The notes: generated from the sequence alone by a model not told the origin. Positions 49,221 through 64,000 are shown, counted from the stretch's first letter. The stretch: 64,000 nt of DNA from Medicago truncatula (GCF_003473485.1 NC_053046.1:32999332-33063331), one strand, 5' to 3'. Translations and numbers: made by a program.

Positions 49221-50410
49221 GAATCAAAATTGATCAACTTTTATTTTTTTATGAATGAAAATATAGCAACTAGGCCATAGTTATTTACTACTTGTTAGAG
49301 TTATCAACCTATATTTTAAAAAAAGAGTTATCAACCTATATGATATTTCAAGTCATGATACCGTTGACCCAAAAACTTCTATAAGAATTGCTCAAACATT
49401 ATTGCAACCTTTCAGAAATTGATATACATCAATGATACATGCTGTTTTTATAAAATTTTAATTATCTTGCAACCTTTAATTTTGACGATAGCAAAAACCT
49501 CATGAGAGAGAATTTTTTTAATTATTTGATTATAAAAAGAATGTTAAGATGGTGAATATAATAATTTAAATTTATGAATGAATGATAAAATTGTAAGAAA
49601 AAACTACACAAAATATAATATTCTTTTTATACTAATATATAGGTGTAGATTACGACTTGAATATTCTGAAGATGTAATCAAATCTAGTAGCGTGGAAAAC
49701 ACCTCTATTTTTACAAGAACATATGAAAAGAACCTTGATACAAATAAATTCTTCAACAAAAATAAAAAGAATTAAACTACTTCTAGACCATCTATCAGGC
49801 ATTAACATGCTTGTCAAAAACAAAATTCAGGCATTAACACGCATAATTTTAATTTAGATAAGAAAAAACTTCACAAAGGTTATGTATTATTCTTTTATGA
49901 TATATTGATTTGAAAAAGAATGAAAGTGACATCTCAAAAAAGAAGAATGAAAGGGACATCTAAACTTGTGTGTAGGGGTGTTTAGGATGCTGTTTGAATC
50001 ACTTTTGAATTAAAAAAATAATCAAATTCAAAATAAAAATCAAACATGACAATTGGTTTGGACGACACTATTGAAAAACTGATATGATCCGATCCAATTA
50101 AATGCGGTTTTATTTATATATAAAAAACGCAATTGTAGCAATTGTAAGTTTTTTTATTAATATTACACAAACACGATAAAATAATAGATTTGATAGAAAA
50201 TATAAATTAAAATATATTAAAAATTAATTTTACGGAATGAAAAAGATCGATTATGTTTGAAACATATGAAATTATAAAATATAGTTTAAATTAAATTAAT
50301 AAGTATTTTTTTTAAAATTTTAAACCAACAAACAATAGATTAGTGCAATATATTCTACTAATAAAACATAAATAAGTATTAAAATTTACTTATGCGGTTT
50401 GATTTAGTTT
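49221..50410. other. Upstream region of POD2
   Basis: No gene. Bases 49221-49480 share pieces with the regions upstream of POD3 and POD4 (for example AATATAGCAACTAGGC and ACTTGTTAGAGTT). The rest is AT-rich. Confidence 0.45.
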
Positions 50411-50419
50411 TAAAAAAAA

Positions 50420-51108
50420 GGCTTAATTGCCTTTTTGGTGGTTTGTTCTTATTGTTACTTTTTTCCCCCAAAAATTAGGGTTCCATCTTCACCTTCCTCC
50501 AATTCAAAATCCTTCTTCATCTTCATCTTCCTTTAATTCGAATTTCTTCTTGTTCATTTTCGTCACTTGACCATGTCCAGTGCAGGATCTCGATTTAACA
50601 GAAGAAACAACAACGAAGGTGGAAGGGCCATGTCCGGATCTGTAAGTTCTGGGTTTAGGAGACAAATTCGAAAATGTCAGTGTGGTGAGTTTGTAGTTCT
50701 GAAGACTGTTACTGAAATTACAAACCCTAACTGTGGGAAGAAGTTTTGGGGTTGTAGGAATTGGAGGAACCGAAATGATAGTGGTTGTAACTATTTTCAA
50801 TTTGTTGTTGATGATGATGATAAATGTGATGATGTTGATGAACTTGATATGAAGATTGCAAGGCAAAAGAAGAAAAATGAAAAGTTGAAGCATGAAGTTT
50901 CTTTCCTAAAGGAAGAGTTATGTAATAGTAGGAGGTGTTGCAAGATTGCCATCTATGCACACACTTAACAGAATTTGATTTAATTTAACAGAAATGACAA
51001 AATATGGTAACAGTGATAAAGTTAGAGGACCAAAATAAATCATTTTTTAGTTAGAGGACTAAACCGTTACCAATTAAATAGTTAGGAGACCAAAAAGGTA
51101 ATTAAACC
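50420..51108. mobile_element. Mutator-like unit carrying a GRF zinc-finger gene
   Basis: Terminal inverted repeats: GGCTTAATTGCCTTTTTGGT at the left and, complemented, GGTTTAATTACCTTTTTGGT at the right (18 of 20 match). An exact 9-bp duplication TAAAAAAAA flanks it at 50411-50419 and 51109-51117; 9 bp is the Mutator-type length. No transposase is present and the interior is occupied by the GRF gene. Confidence 0.75.
50573..50968 (+). CDS. GRF-type zinc-finger protein with coiled coil
   Basis: Single exon, 131 aa, starting MSSAGSRFNRR. A basic, Ser/Gly-rich N-terminus is followed by a GRF-type zinc finger at about 36-80: CQCGEFVVLKT, then NPNCGKKFWGC and DSGCNYFQF, giving the spaced Cys set expected of this fold. 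Acidic DDDDKCDDVDE follows, then a charged helix of about 35 residues (MKIARQKKKNEKLKHEVSFL) likely to form a coiled coil. GRF fingers bind nucleic acid in other proteins; the small plant proteins of this type are largely uncharacterised. Many end in a membrane helix, which is absent here. The gene lies wholly inside a transposon-like unit, so it may be captured cargo or an element gene. Expression is unknown. Confidence 0.7.
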   Translation: MSSAGSRFNRRNNNEGGRAMSGSVSSGFRRQIRKCQCGEFVVLKTVTEITNPNCGKKFWGCRNWRNRNDSGCNYFQFVVDDDDKCDDVDELDMKIARQKKKNEKLKHEVSFLKEELCNSRRCCKIAIYAHT

Positions 51109-51117
51109 TAAAAAAAA

Positions 51118-51783
51118 ATGATCCAAAATCTAATAAAATTCTAACAGTTTTCAGAAAACAACGTTGAAATGCATCCATTGTTTGTGTTTGTGTTTTTTGT
51201 TTTTATCCATTTTCGATTTTATTTTTGATCAGTTTGAATTTGAATGCATCTATGCAATGATGTTATTCAATTCCATCTAGTATTGGTTAACAATATATAC
51301 AACCGCAAACTGTTGTAACATCTCGAGAGGATCCAAACACCTTATATGTATGCATTTCATACATTCTTATATAATATTATCACTAAAATACACTGAGAAA
51401 TACCATAGCACATGAAGGATTCATGTGACTAAATATTAACCATGTTTATTTGCTTAGGTTATTTTAGTTTCTAACTAGTTTCTAACTTGTAAGTGAAATC
51501 AAGATTTGTCAGTGCAGGCAGTAAGATCGAAATATAAATGTGGAGATGACCTAACCCTGAGAGCCTTAAATGTCTCATTCGGAAGATAGCTACTTGTTGT
51601 ATTTTAACCAATGAAGACATATATTCTTGTGTAAGTCTTATCTCACATATATGTTGATTAGACCCGTGCACAAACCAAAACCTAATTCATTCAATACACA
51701 TCAAAATATTAATAAGCATGTTTTACATATACCAAAGTGCTGAAATAGAGCTAATTATCAAAATCATATGGAAGAGTAGAAAG
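51118..51783. other. Spacer, no gene seen
   Basis: AT-rich DNA between the GRF unit and solo LTR 2. Nothing recognisable. Confidence 0.4.
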
Positions 51784-51788
51784 ATATT

Positions 51789-52999
51789 TGATGAGTAAAA
51801 CTGCAAGTGTACGGTTCTACCGAAGTAGTAAAAAGAGAGTATCGTTTCAACAAGGAGTTGTTCAACTTAATTAACTTTTAGAAGATGATTAGAAGAAAGT
51901 TCAGTTGTAAAGATTGAATTTTTAACGGTTTAAAAGAATAATAATAAAAAGCGCATTGAGATTATTGGTTCATCATAATAACAAATCTTCACAAACAAAC
52001 CCTAAACCTAAACTTTATATTCGAACTACTTTCTAAAGACAAGTTTCTCTTAAGCGTATCAAAGCTTCTTTCGAAGTCACTGAGTGTGTTCCTCTAGCAA
52101 CCACGTCTATTCTCATGGTTGGTTGCTATTAGAATCCTTGAAGAACGAAACTTTATATGTCTCAAGGTTTGCTTGACTATTCTCATGTTTCGCAACCCTT
52201 GTCTAATTTCACTTGTTCCAATATCAAAACTCCACTGTCGCATGATGAATTAACAAATACGAACCCTCCGTTGTCGCATTATGAGTTTGGCATTTGTTAA
52301 TTCATCATCAAAACGGTGAAATTAGATTAGAAAGTAGATTTATATAAAATTAGGGTTTATGGCTTGGTTTGATTAGGATTATGTCATTAGACTTATTCAA
52401 CAATCCCAAGACAAGAAGAGTCTACTCACTCATGTTCATCGTAGACATAGAAGAGAAGAAGAAGAAGAACATAAAGTAAATAACAAGAAAATAAAGAAAG
52501 AACTTTTTATTAAGAAAGACAATTGTCACTATTGAATTCCAAGAACAAAAGATGAATTGTTGTGCTAGCTAACTACTCTATTTATAGTTTACAATGACTT
52601 AAGCCCTAAGAAATATAAAACTAGAATGTTTCACAAGAAACCACAGGCTTGTAGGTCAGAAGTAAACTAATAGGTAGCTTGCCCAGGAAGTAAAAAGCAG
52701 CAAAAGTGATCCTGAAGGCTGGCACGACCATGTGGCTGTTGGCACGGGTCGTTCCAAGTCTCTGACTTGGGGGATGTTATATTTTTGCACCGAATCTTCG
52801 TATTTTCATCCCGAATCAGCTCCAAATCCCTTTCTTTTGCTCCAAAACTCAATCTTTAGAATATTTATTCCTGAAATTAAATAACTTGCAATTGAAGTAA
52901 AATAATTTTAAAAAGGAAATAAACTTAAATAAAATAAACTCAAATATAAATAAAACAGACTCAAATATTATATTAAAAACACTAATTATTGACTCATCA
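51789..52999 (-). mobile_element. Solo LTR 2 (LTR retrotransposon fossil)
   Basis: A 1211-bp unit begins TGATGAGTAAAACTGC and ends ATTGACTCATCA, flanked by the exact 5-bp duplication ATATT at 51784-51788 and 53000-53004. No internal region adjoins, so it is a solo LTR. A TATAAATAGAG motif on the minus strand near 52573-52583 suggests minus orientation. The ends resemble those of large legume gypsy elements; this family call is tentative. Identical target copies imply modest age. Confidence 0.85.
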
Positions 53000-53221
53000 A
53001 TATTCTAGAATGCAAATCAACCATGAAGTCATCTACTTTCGCCCCTTAACAGTACACACATCATCGTTTCCTCCCTCATTATAGGAGAATGTACAACTAT
53101 AAAATTCTTATTATTGCCGGTGTAAAAGTTTGATTTTCCATAAACAAAGGAATGATGTTAAAACAGAAAGGGAAGTTCTAATGAGTGCCTCTAGCGCACT
53201 TTGTAAGAACTTTAAATAGTA

Positions 53222-53366
53222 CTCCATCCATTTCTAAATATAAGCAAAATTCATTTTTTAGGTTCATTCATTTAATGATGTATGTTGTTCATAATATGGA
53301 CTACATATATCATTAAATGAATGAACCTAAAAAGCCAATTTTGCTTATATTTAAAAACAGAGGGAG
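53222..53366. mobile_element. Stowaway-type foldback MITE
   Basis: Arms of about 60 bp pair almost throughout: CTCCATCCATTTCTAAATAT with ATATTTAAAAACAGAGGGAG, and GGTTCATTCATTTAATGAT with its complement. TA flanks both ends. Typical 145-bp non-coding MITE. Confidence 0.85.
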
Positions 53367-53539
53367 TAATTTGTTAAGAAAGTTTATGTATTTAATACAT
53401 TGAAAATTGAAGTATTTGATTTTTTTAATAAATAATTCTTTAATGTGAAATCTTTAAAGAGCTTCCCAATAACACATGTTAACAAGACCCATAAAGAAAT
53501 TGTTGGCCTCTAATTTGTATAAATGAAGAAAGTGCTTCC

Positions 53540-53905
53540 TTTTTTTTTTCTTATGAAGAAATCAAAATGAAATATAATATAAACGACAACCAATCTTCAC
53601 GGCATAAGGTGTACCATTGAAGACCGCCCAAAAGTTACAAACAAGTTCAAACAAAGCAATCAAAAATCAACCAATGCCCGCACAAAGGAACGGGGCCTGG
53701 CACCAATCATGAAAACAATAAGGAAATACAGTAAATTTAGCCTTAAACCACCAAAAAGAGAGAAGTTTAATAGCCTCCAACATTTGAAAATGACAACGTT
53801 CTTGACCACGAAAAATCCTGTCATTCCTTTCTTTCCATAATTCCCACACAGGTGCAAACCAAATCAAATACATAAGTGAGCATCTTGATTTTCCGTAACC
53901 TGAAT
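53540..53905 (-). mobile_element. LINE 3' fragment
   Basis: The minus-strand frame contains LMYLIWFAPVWELWKERNDR and FHDWCQAPFLCAGIG, the typical C-terminal end of L1 ORF2, followed by a 3' UTR and a poly-T run at 53540-53549. The element is strongly 5'-truncated. No target duplication found. Confidence 0.75.
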
Positions 53906-54925
53906 AAGATGCTTGGAAGCTTTTCTTAAATAAGATCATTGCAGAAGGAGCATTAATGCTTTGAGATCCTTGTGTGAACGGAATGGTTGAGAAGGTTATG
54001 GCGTAAAGAAGCGTATTGATAGGAAAGGGAGGTTCAGGTGAAAGGCTATACTTGCTAACTAACGTCGTGAATATTAGTGCAACAATTGTTTCTTGCAAAT
54101 TAAGTAATCAAAATAATGGTTGAATTTAGAGAGAGAAGAATAGAGAAGGAGAAAGTGGTGATGGAGAGAACAAAGTATTAAGAGTTTGTTATTTCATTGA
54201 TTAATGAAAATAGATGATTAACAACTATTTATATACACATAACTTGTAGTGCAAGTCATTTAGTAAATAACTAACAAACTTTTAAAGTAAAGCTAATTAT
54301 TTAAACTAACTTCACTAATGATTATGGATTAATCATCTAAATTAAAAGTGAAAATGTAAGGGAGGTTGTTGTTTTTTTAAAACTAGAGGAGGTTGTTAGT
54401 GTTGTTTAAATAAAACCGAGAGAATATTGTGAGTGCAATTATCCGTATACTGAGGGTAGTTTTCACATCTCTTTTCTTTATAGGAATTTACACTCACATA
54501 AAGAGTGTCTTTTCTCTATTATGAGATAATTAGAGTGTATTTTTTTTGCTCGTTACAAAATATTTATACATATTACATGTATCTCTAAAAAAAAAAAATA
54601 CATATTATAGTAAATCTAAAACTTGGAAGCAAGCAATACTAATTAATTTTTATTTGAGTGGGACAAAAAGCATGCAAATTTTAATACGTATAAACATTTA
54701 GCAATAATCACAATCCAAATAGTCACACAAATAAAACTTAATACTTTTGAAATGAAACATAATAATAAATCTCACATTTAACAGACTCCTTGACAATTCA
54801 AGATTCTGTTTTGAACCTAGAATTCTTATTCTCAACAATCAACATATTTTGATAATTTATAGAAAATATAAAAAAATTCCCTCAACTTTATATTAAACAA
54901 TTAATCAATCATTATCCTTCTTCAT
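53906..54925. other. Spacer and POD3 3' flank
   Basis: No gene in 53906-54600. Bases about 54780-54925 match the 3' flanks of the other peroxidases (AACAGACTCCTTGACAATTC, AGAATTCTTATTCTCAACA). Confidence 0.45.
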
Positions 54926-56814
<1,889 letters not shown>

Positions 56815-56893
56815 TTTACTCTATGCTTGTGTATATGAGACTATAATTTGAGCAAAGATTTTGTTTTTGTGAGTATCTAGCTATAGAGGGATG

Positions 56894-56902
56894 ATTTATA
56901 TA
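56894..56902 (-). promoter_or_regulatory. Putative TATA box of POD3
   Basis: TATATAAAT on the minus strand, about 80 bases before the ATG, in a block (ATCTAGCTATAGAGG) shared with POD2 and POD4. Confidence 0.55.
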
Positions 56903-58225
56903 GAATGGAAATGTAGCAACTTTTATTTTTTGATGAATGAAAATATAGCAACTGGGCTATAGTTATTTACTTGTTAGAGTTGTCAACTTATATAATATTT
57001 CAAGTCATAATGTACCTACTACTTATATGTGCTCGCCTGCTTGGTATTGACCTAAAAAATTCTATAAAAATTGCTTAAGAATGCAAGTATACAACCTTTA
57101 ATTTATCCACCTTTACCATTGGTTATAGAAATGATATGCATGTTGCTTTTATTATACCTGTTTAAAGTTTTTAAGGCCGAAATGAATATTAATATATGAT
57201 GATGATGATGATATTTGGTAAGTTGGTGCACCCTCGTATAACTGGATAATGAGGGTAAAATTTGATATTTTATTAATTATTTTTGACATAAAAGAATTAA
57301 ATGAAAAATTTATTTTTTGTATATATAAGAAGAGTTACATACCTTAAGATCTAGCTGGCTAAAGATATTAATTAGGGCCGATTCAATGGTTAAACAACCT
57401 ATCCTAGGATTTTAGGCCTCAAAATTTTGGATAAAAAAAGACCTAAAAAACTTCAATTTAGTTATAAATATATAATATGACAAAATTATTATAGATGTTT
57501 GCCTGGCTTTAATTCATCAAGAAGAGGCCTCAAATACTCTTGATGTTTGGTTCAAACCCTGGGTTTAGCAAATTTAATTTTTATTTTATTTTAAAAGACC
57601 TCACTAAAATATTTGCTTTAAGCCTCTTAAATTTTTGGGTTGTCATTGATATTAATCTTTGCAAGGGCACGTTAATATAACCAATGCTAATTAATTTCTT
57701 TCACCTCTGTCAATATTTTTTAACTCATTCACTTTGTCAATATTATTATTTTTTTACTTTGACTCATTCACCTCTATAGTATAGTTTTTTTTTTTTAACT
57801 AAATGTTCTAAAGAATTAGATGACCCAAAGTGTCCTTAGAGATATGCCTATGAGGGTGTAACTAATATAAGAACTAGACTAATACGCGTAATCCAGTAAC
57901 ATGAAAAGATCCTTCATAAACAAAAATTACTTCTACACAAAGCGTATATATACATAAATAAATACATACATAAATACATTTATTTATTTATTTTATATTG
58001 AGTTGAAGAAAAAATGAAAGGGACTTCTAAACTTGCAAGTAGTAGTAGTACACACAAAAAAAATAAAAATTGCAAGTAGTTGTTTGTTAAACAAGTAGTG
58101 AAGCGAATGTGCACCCGACTCCTTAACAGATGTGATGATGTTACTCAATCGTTATAGTTTTATTAGTTAAAAACTATATGCAACTGTAAATTTATTGTCT
58201 GAAATGATTGCTCCCTACCAGTTTT
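56903..58225. other. Upstream region of POD3
   Basis: No gene. Bases 56903-57250 match the region upstream of POD4 in pieces (ATAACTGGATAATG, CACCCTCGTATAAC). Bases 57840-57900 match block B, complemented (CTAATATAAGAACTAGACTA). A short (ATG)n run lies near 57198-57212. Confidence 0.5.
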
Positions 58226-58229
58226 ACGA

Positions 58230-58805
58230 ATTAAGAGTCATGCATGATATGTGAGAATGAATATTATATATGTTAGAAATACAAAATAAAAGTAAATTCC
58301 ATCTGCTATTATACTTATATATTATAAATCTATTATCTATCAAATAACTGAGTTTTTTTTTTTAATTTATTTATTTATTTTAAATTTTAAATAATCACGT
58401 GCAATTTTATAACATTTCATTATCTTATAGGAAAATTATAAATTTCATTAGTTACCACTTTAAATTTGGACGATGAGCATCATCAACATTAATTATTTGT
58501 TTAGTATCTCATTTGTATTTATCTATTCGTTTTTATTTCTTCTTTTGATTTCTTTCTTCTTTTTGTAAACATACCTAAAAATTAAAATACTCAAGAGAAC
58601 GTACATGAACCTTGCTACCAGGGTGTTCATATCTAAAACAATTCAAATTAAAACTGCAAACTAATATAAAAAGACTAAAAACTTTACAAAATTGAATATT
58701 ATTAGATTATTTGGATGTCCTTTTTTTTTTTTTTGTGGTGGTTGGGGTTTGAACCCTATACCTTTATATATTATGCATTGTCCCTACCAACTGAGATAAA
58801 CACAT
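58230..58805 (+). repeat. Duplicated block A (right copy)
   Basis: Same orientation and content as 40940-41560, with one copy of the 46-bp unit that is doubled on the left. It ends in a SINE fragment on the minus strand (58721-58805) whose A box TCTCAGTTGGTA and B box GGGTTCAAACCC are better preserved than in the left copy. Confidence 0.8.
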
Positions 58806-59049
58806 TTTGTTGGGTTTGCAAGTTTTCTTGAAAACTAGTTTTTTCAAGCTCTTTTTTTCTTGGATATTTTACAAAATTATATAAGCTTTGTTAGTTTAGC
58901 TGATATGTTATATAGTATTCAGAAAGGAAATTAACTTGGGCCTTTTTGTATATCATGTAATTTCCTAAGTGGTAGCCAAAGATAGTATTGCTTTCTAGTT
59001 ACTTTGAATTAATTCATATTAGCGCATGAAGAATTCAGGGATGTTAGTT

Positions 59050-59520
59050 AGACCATGGATTCTAAGAAAAAATTCATTTTAAAGAGGGTAGAATGCAATA
59101 TCCCAAAACATCGAGTACTCGAGAAATTCTGATAGAACAAAAAGGACTTTATCATTGTTAGTCTTTTGACATGAGATGAAGAAATCCATTTTTAAAATCA
59201 GACAACAACTACCATTACATAATCTTGTTGACCTCGAGTTTAAGGTAACCCAGAGATACATGCTGACATATTGTCAAGGCGCTTATAGGATTAGAAGTGG
59301 CATATATGTCAACATTGACTTTATCTTTGGGTTACCTTAGACAAGGCCAAAATCCAAAACACCAAGTTGTATTTTGGTCTTGACTAAGTCACTGATTTTT
59401 CATCTTTGAATACGTCTATTGATATCTCTTTCAAGTTTCGACAAATAGAAATTTTCTTTCACCGAAGACATGATTTTATCTCGTCCAAGATGACCTGCTA
59501 ATCGTCCATCGTGGTCTTCC
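59050..59520 (-). mobile_element. Ty3/gypsy integrase-region fossil
   Basis: Minus-strand sequence resembles the zinc-binding and early core part of a gypsy-type integrase. It is broken in many places and has no LTRs nearby; only a fragment of one retrotransposon remains. It appears old. The LINE at 59.5-60.2 kb abuts its right side. Confidence 0.55.
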
Positions 59521-59525
59521 CATTT

Positions 59526-60245
59526 TTTTTTTTGAAGAAACAAAAATGATATATATTCACACCAAACCAAGGCGCCTCTTTAGCACAAGGCGTGCTAGAG
59601 AGAGCGCTAAAAAAACAACTAGTCTGACATCCAAAACAACAAAACAGGAACTAGCGAATACCCAAGCAAAACAATGGGTCTGACCGCCACTGCTGACAAC
59701 CAAAAATAAAAGCGGCATTATTAGCACGCAACCACCAATAGGAGTGGAATTTAACCTTCTCAACAATCTCCGAAATAGGAGTAAAAAAGTTATTGAAAAT
59801 TCTATTATTATGTTCCTTCCAGATAAGCCAAACACAGAGAAGCCAAATGAGCTGGAGAAAAGATCGCATAGTCTTCTTGCCTCCTAAAGAATATGTAAAT
59901 AGAAGAAAATGAGCACCGAGATTGTGATGATGAACACCTGAAAAACCAAGCCAAGCCCGAACTTGCTACCAAATAGAACCAAAAGTAACACAATGCAAGA
60001 ACAGATGATGTGCGGTTTCAGCAAGACCGCAACCTGCCACGCAATAGGTTGCCTCGTCAGGAATGATACCACGGTTGTGTAAATTATTTTTTGTTGGCAA
60101 CCTGTCTCGAAGCAAACGCCATGCTAAAATAAACACCTTCAATGGCACCTGAGAATGCCAAAATGGCTTCGTGTAGCGAACCTTAAGGAATACATAAGCC
60201 TTTTCCTGTGAGCAAAAATCTCTCATGTCTGTACTTGAAAGGATT
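59526..60245 (-). mobile_element. LINE 3' fragment with zf-RVT
   Basis: Minus-strand frames give a clear zf-RVT region (LKVFILAWRLLRDRLPTKNN, CGLAETAHHLFLHC) at 60226-59966 and then the C-terminal end (LQLIWLLCVWLIWKEHNNRI, DPLFCLGIR) at 59869-59651. At least one frame change separates them. A poly-T at 59526-59537 is the tail. The 3' UTR motif TTTAGCACAAGGCGTGCT resembles the LINE at 0.6 kb. Confidence 0.85.
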
Positions 60246-60329
60246 ACAATTCAAAAATCTCACAATTTTAATATGATGGTCCTTATTCTTAAACAAAGGT
60301 CTGATAAAGTTGATCAATTTTTAGGCCAT

Positions 60330-60482
60330 TACCTTTGACCAACTACAAGTTTAAAATGATTCGTAAAATTCTAGCAGATATATTTTCTTTGATTTCTCCT
60401 GAAATCTTCTCTGATCACCAAAGAGGTTTTATTAGAGATATGCCTATTTCAAATCATGCAAGTATACACCATTTGAAGTAAA
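60330..60482 (+). mobile_element. LINE reverse-transcriptase fragment, plus strand
   Basis: The plus-strand frame reads TNYKFKMIRKILADIFSLIS and then DHQRGFIRD, the start of the palm region of L1 reverse transcriptase. About 150 bp only. Its orientation is opposite to the LINE next to it, so it is a separate insertion or a rearranged piece. Confidence 0.75.
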
Positions 60483-60513
60483 ATCTATAAATAAAGATCG
60501 TCCTGATAAGGAG

Positions 60514-60957
60514 CACTGACGAATTCAGAAATGTTGGCTTGCGGGGGCAGAATTTTATATGATAAAATATTTATAGAAAATTTTAGCAATGCAAAAGTGA
60601 TATAAGAATAACATCATTATCATTGAGAAAAATACTTGAGATTATAAACATTATACTATTATATATTAGAAAAATTCAAGACTCATCAACATTTACAAAA
60701 ATTGTTCTTTACGTATCTTTATGTTTAAAAAATATGGTAGAAATTATTTAAAATTTCATCTCAAATACATTTATACATTTGATTTTATAAAATTCATAAG
60801 CGAATTTTTTTTTTTTTATGGTATAAATTTTCATTTAATGGAGACAATCTATTATTTTAAGAGGGGACAATCATTAAAATCTCAAACATTTAACAAATAT
60901 AACCGAAATAGTAGTGGAGACCGTTGCCGCAAACTGCTCTACCTAGATCCGTGGCTG
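60514..60957. mobile_element. Decayed non-autonomous hAT-like element
   Basis: The ends CACTGACGAATTCAG and, complemented from the right, CAGCCACGGATCTAG are hAT-like but diverged. The flanks ATAAGGAG (60506-60513) and ATGAGGAG (60958-60965) match at 7 of 8 positions, the length expected for hAT. Non-coding, 444 bp. Confidence 0.55.
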
Positions 60958-60965
60958 ATGAGGAG

Positions 60966-61677
60966 AATGATTGTGTTCTAAACTTGAACACTTTTGTAAG
61001 TAAATAAACTTTTTTTTTTGTGTAAAAACAAAAAGATAAACATTTTCGATTGACAATTAAAATTGAATTTGGGTTTTACTTTTTGGTGTTAACCTTCATG
61101 TTTTAAGGGGAAATAGATTATGGTAATCTGGAGTTTGAGGTAAGTAAATTTTTGCCAATTATTGTTTTATCTGGTGATCGAACATAGGTTCTCCTGAATA
61201 ATTAGTCGTTGATAGAATGTTTGTCGTCGTTGATGGAACTCATTATCTACATGAGCTCAATTGATTGATATTTTGAATTTGGGGTTTAGAATGCATGTTA
61301 ATTTAAATGAGAAGAAGTTGATCTATGATTCAGTTGATGAAAAGTAGTTAAGAAAGACTACAAATTTTTCGTCTCATTTTTTCTTTTTATAAAAACTTAC
61401 AAAAATCAATACTTTTATAAATTATAAATATCACCTTTCTAAAAAAATTAGTCACATAAAATTTAAGACTTACAATGAAAACAATAAATTGAAAATCACG
61501 TTTAACAGACTCCTTAACAATTCATGGTTCTGTTTTGAACCTAGAATTATTATTCTCAACAATCAAAATATTTGAATAATTTATAGAGCATAAAAAAATT
61601 GGCACAACTTTATATTAAACAATTAATCAATCTTTATCTTTCTTCATTCTGCTGTAGTCCATCCATCATTATAATAT
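60966..61677. other. 3' flank of POD4
   Basis: No gene. From about 61100 the sequence is the inverted copy of the POD1 3' flank (44505-45080). Confidence 0.5.
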
Positions 61678-63145
<1,468 letters not shown>

Positions 63146-63216
63146 TTGCTATATGCTTGTATTAGACTTTGATTTGAGCTAAGATGTTTTTGTGAGTATC
63201 TAGCTATAGAGGGATG

Positions 63217-63225
63217 ATTTATATA
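63217..63225 (-). promoter_or_regulatory. Putative TATA box of POD4
   Basis: TATATAAAT on the minus strand, 72 bases before the ATG, in the same conserved block as POD2 and POD3. Confidence 0.55.
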
Positions 63226-63433
63226 GAATCAAAATTTACCAACTTTCATTATTTGATGAATGAAAATATAGCAACTAGGCTATAGTTATTTACTTGTTAG
63301 AGTTGTCAACTTATAAAATATTTGAAGTCATAATGTACCTACAACTTATATGTGGCTGCCTGCTTGGTACCGTTGACCCAAAACCTTCTATAAGAATTAC
63401 ATTACATAAACATTGCCACCTTCATCACCTATA

Positions 63434-64000
63434 CCATTGGATATAGAAATGATATGTATGATCGATGGTACATGTTGCTTTATTATATTTGGGAAGTTGG
63501 TGTACCCTCGAATAACTGGATAATGGGGGCAAAATTTGATCTATGGTGGATTTTTTTAATAATTTATTTTAAAATAAAATAAAATCACACTTTGGAGTTT
63601 TCATTTGTTTTTTTTTTTTAATTTAAAGAAAATAAAAAACAAAAATAATCTAAATGCTTCTAATGATAAAGTTGTCTTGATTAGTTTCTCTCAAAATCAT
63701 TTTCAACAACGGATTATATATCCTTTAAAAAAAATGGAATTATATAAAAAAAATGATTTTCTTTTGGCACAATGTATATTTTTAGAAAATAAAAACTAAT
63801 CTTGAAGTTATTGAAGTCAAGATCATCTTTTAATAATCCACAACAATCTGACCTTGTATTCTTCCTGCACAATTAAACACTTTATAATTATTACGACTTA
63901 AATATTTTAAAGATGTAGATGACTCAAAACCTCCTTACATGTATGCCTAAGTGGGTTTATGATCTCTAATTAATACAAGAACTGGACTAATATACGCGTA
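63434..64000 (-). repeat. Duplicated block B (right copy), cut by the window end
   Basis: Inverted match to 42595-43526. It shows no insertion at the site (63955-63965) where the left copy carries 261 bp extra. The match is still good at the last base, so the duplication continues beyond the window. Confidence 0.8.

Noticed and set aside
50567-50572. TTG start for the GRF protein
   Set aside because: An ATG two codons on is the normal eukaryotic start.

Overview
The window is nuclear DNA of a flowering plant, very probably a legume close to Medicago. The reasons are: AT-rich intergenic DNA, short GT-AG introns, a tandem family of isoflavonoid-type O-methyltransferases, a chloroplast import gene (TIC110), class III peroxidases with secretory signals, and a typical legume load of small transposons. 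The genus is an inference; no search was run.

Layout. 0.6-4.9 kb: LINE, SINE and Mutator-like debris. 5.1-10.1 kb: O-methyltransferase OMT1 (intact) and OMT2 (broken). 10.5-20.4 kb: two tandem minus-strand TruA/PUS1-type pseudouridine synthase genes (PUS-A with 7 exons, 483 aa; PUS-B with 6 exons, 503 aa), separated by a 5'-truncated LINE with clear target duplications. 20.7-27.1 kb: a GC-rich block, a truncated LINE carrying an RNase H domain, and a solo LTR with a 5-bp target duplication. 28.5-30.1 kb: OMT3 (intact). 31.0-31.3 kb: a small hAT element. 32.0-40.1 kb: TIC110 with 15 exons (993 aa), with a LINE in intron 11 and a strong 29-bp hairpin in intron 12. 42.6-64.0 kb: a peroxidase family with one broken plus-strand copy (POD1) and three intact minus-strand copies of 323 aa (POD2, POD3, POD4). 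A GRF zinc-finger gene inside a transposon-like unit (50.4-51.1 kb), a second solo LTR (51.8-53.0 kb) and several LINE, hAT and gypsy fragments lie between the peroxidases.

How it fits together. The window holds three local gene families (OMT, PUS, POD) that grew by tandem or inverted duplication, each with at least one structural difference between copies: a 29-bp net deletion in OMT2, an extra 83-bp intron in PUS-A, and loss of the promoter and exon 1 in POD1. TIC110 is the single-copy housekeeping gene. OMTs act in specialised metabolism, PUS proteins modify tRNA (probably in organelles), and the peroxidases are secreted. No shared pathway is implied by their adjacency.

Most notable: a GRF zinc-finger gene between terminal inverted repeats with a perfect 9-bp target duplication; an intron presence/absence difference between the PUS paralogues, flanked by an AGGTCTT repeat; a near-perfect hairpin in a TIC110 intron; an in-frame stop-free 90-bp TIC110 intron; and the POD1/POD4 inverted duplication that exposes deletion and insertion breakpoints. 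Exon boundaries were set by eye from GT/AG sites, reading phase and paralogue comparison.
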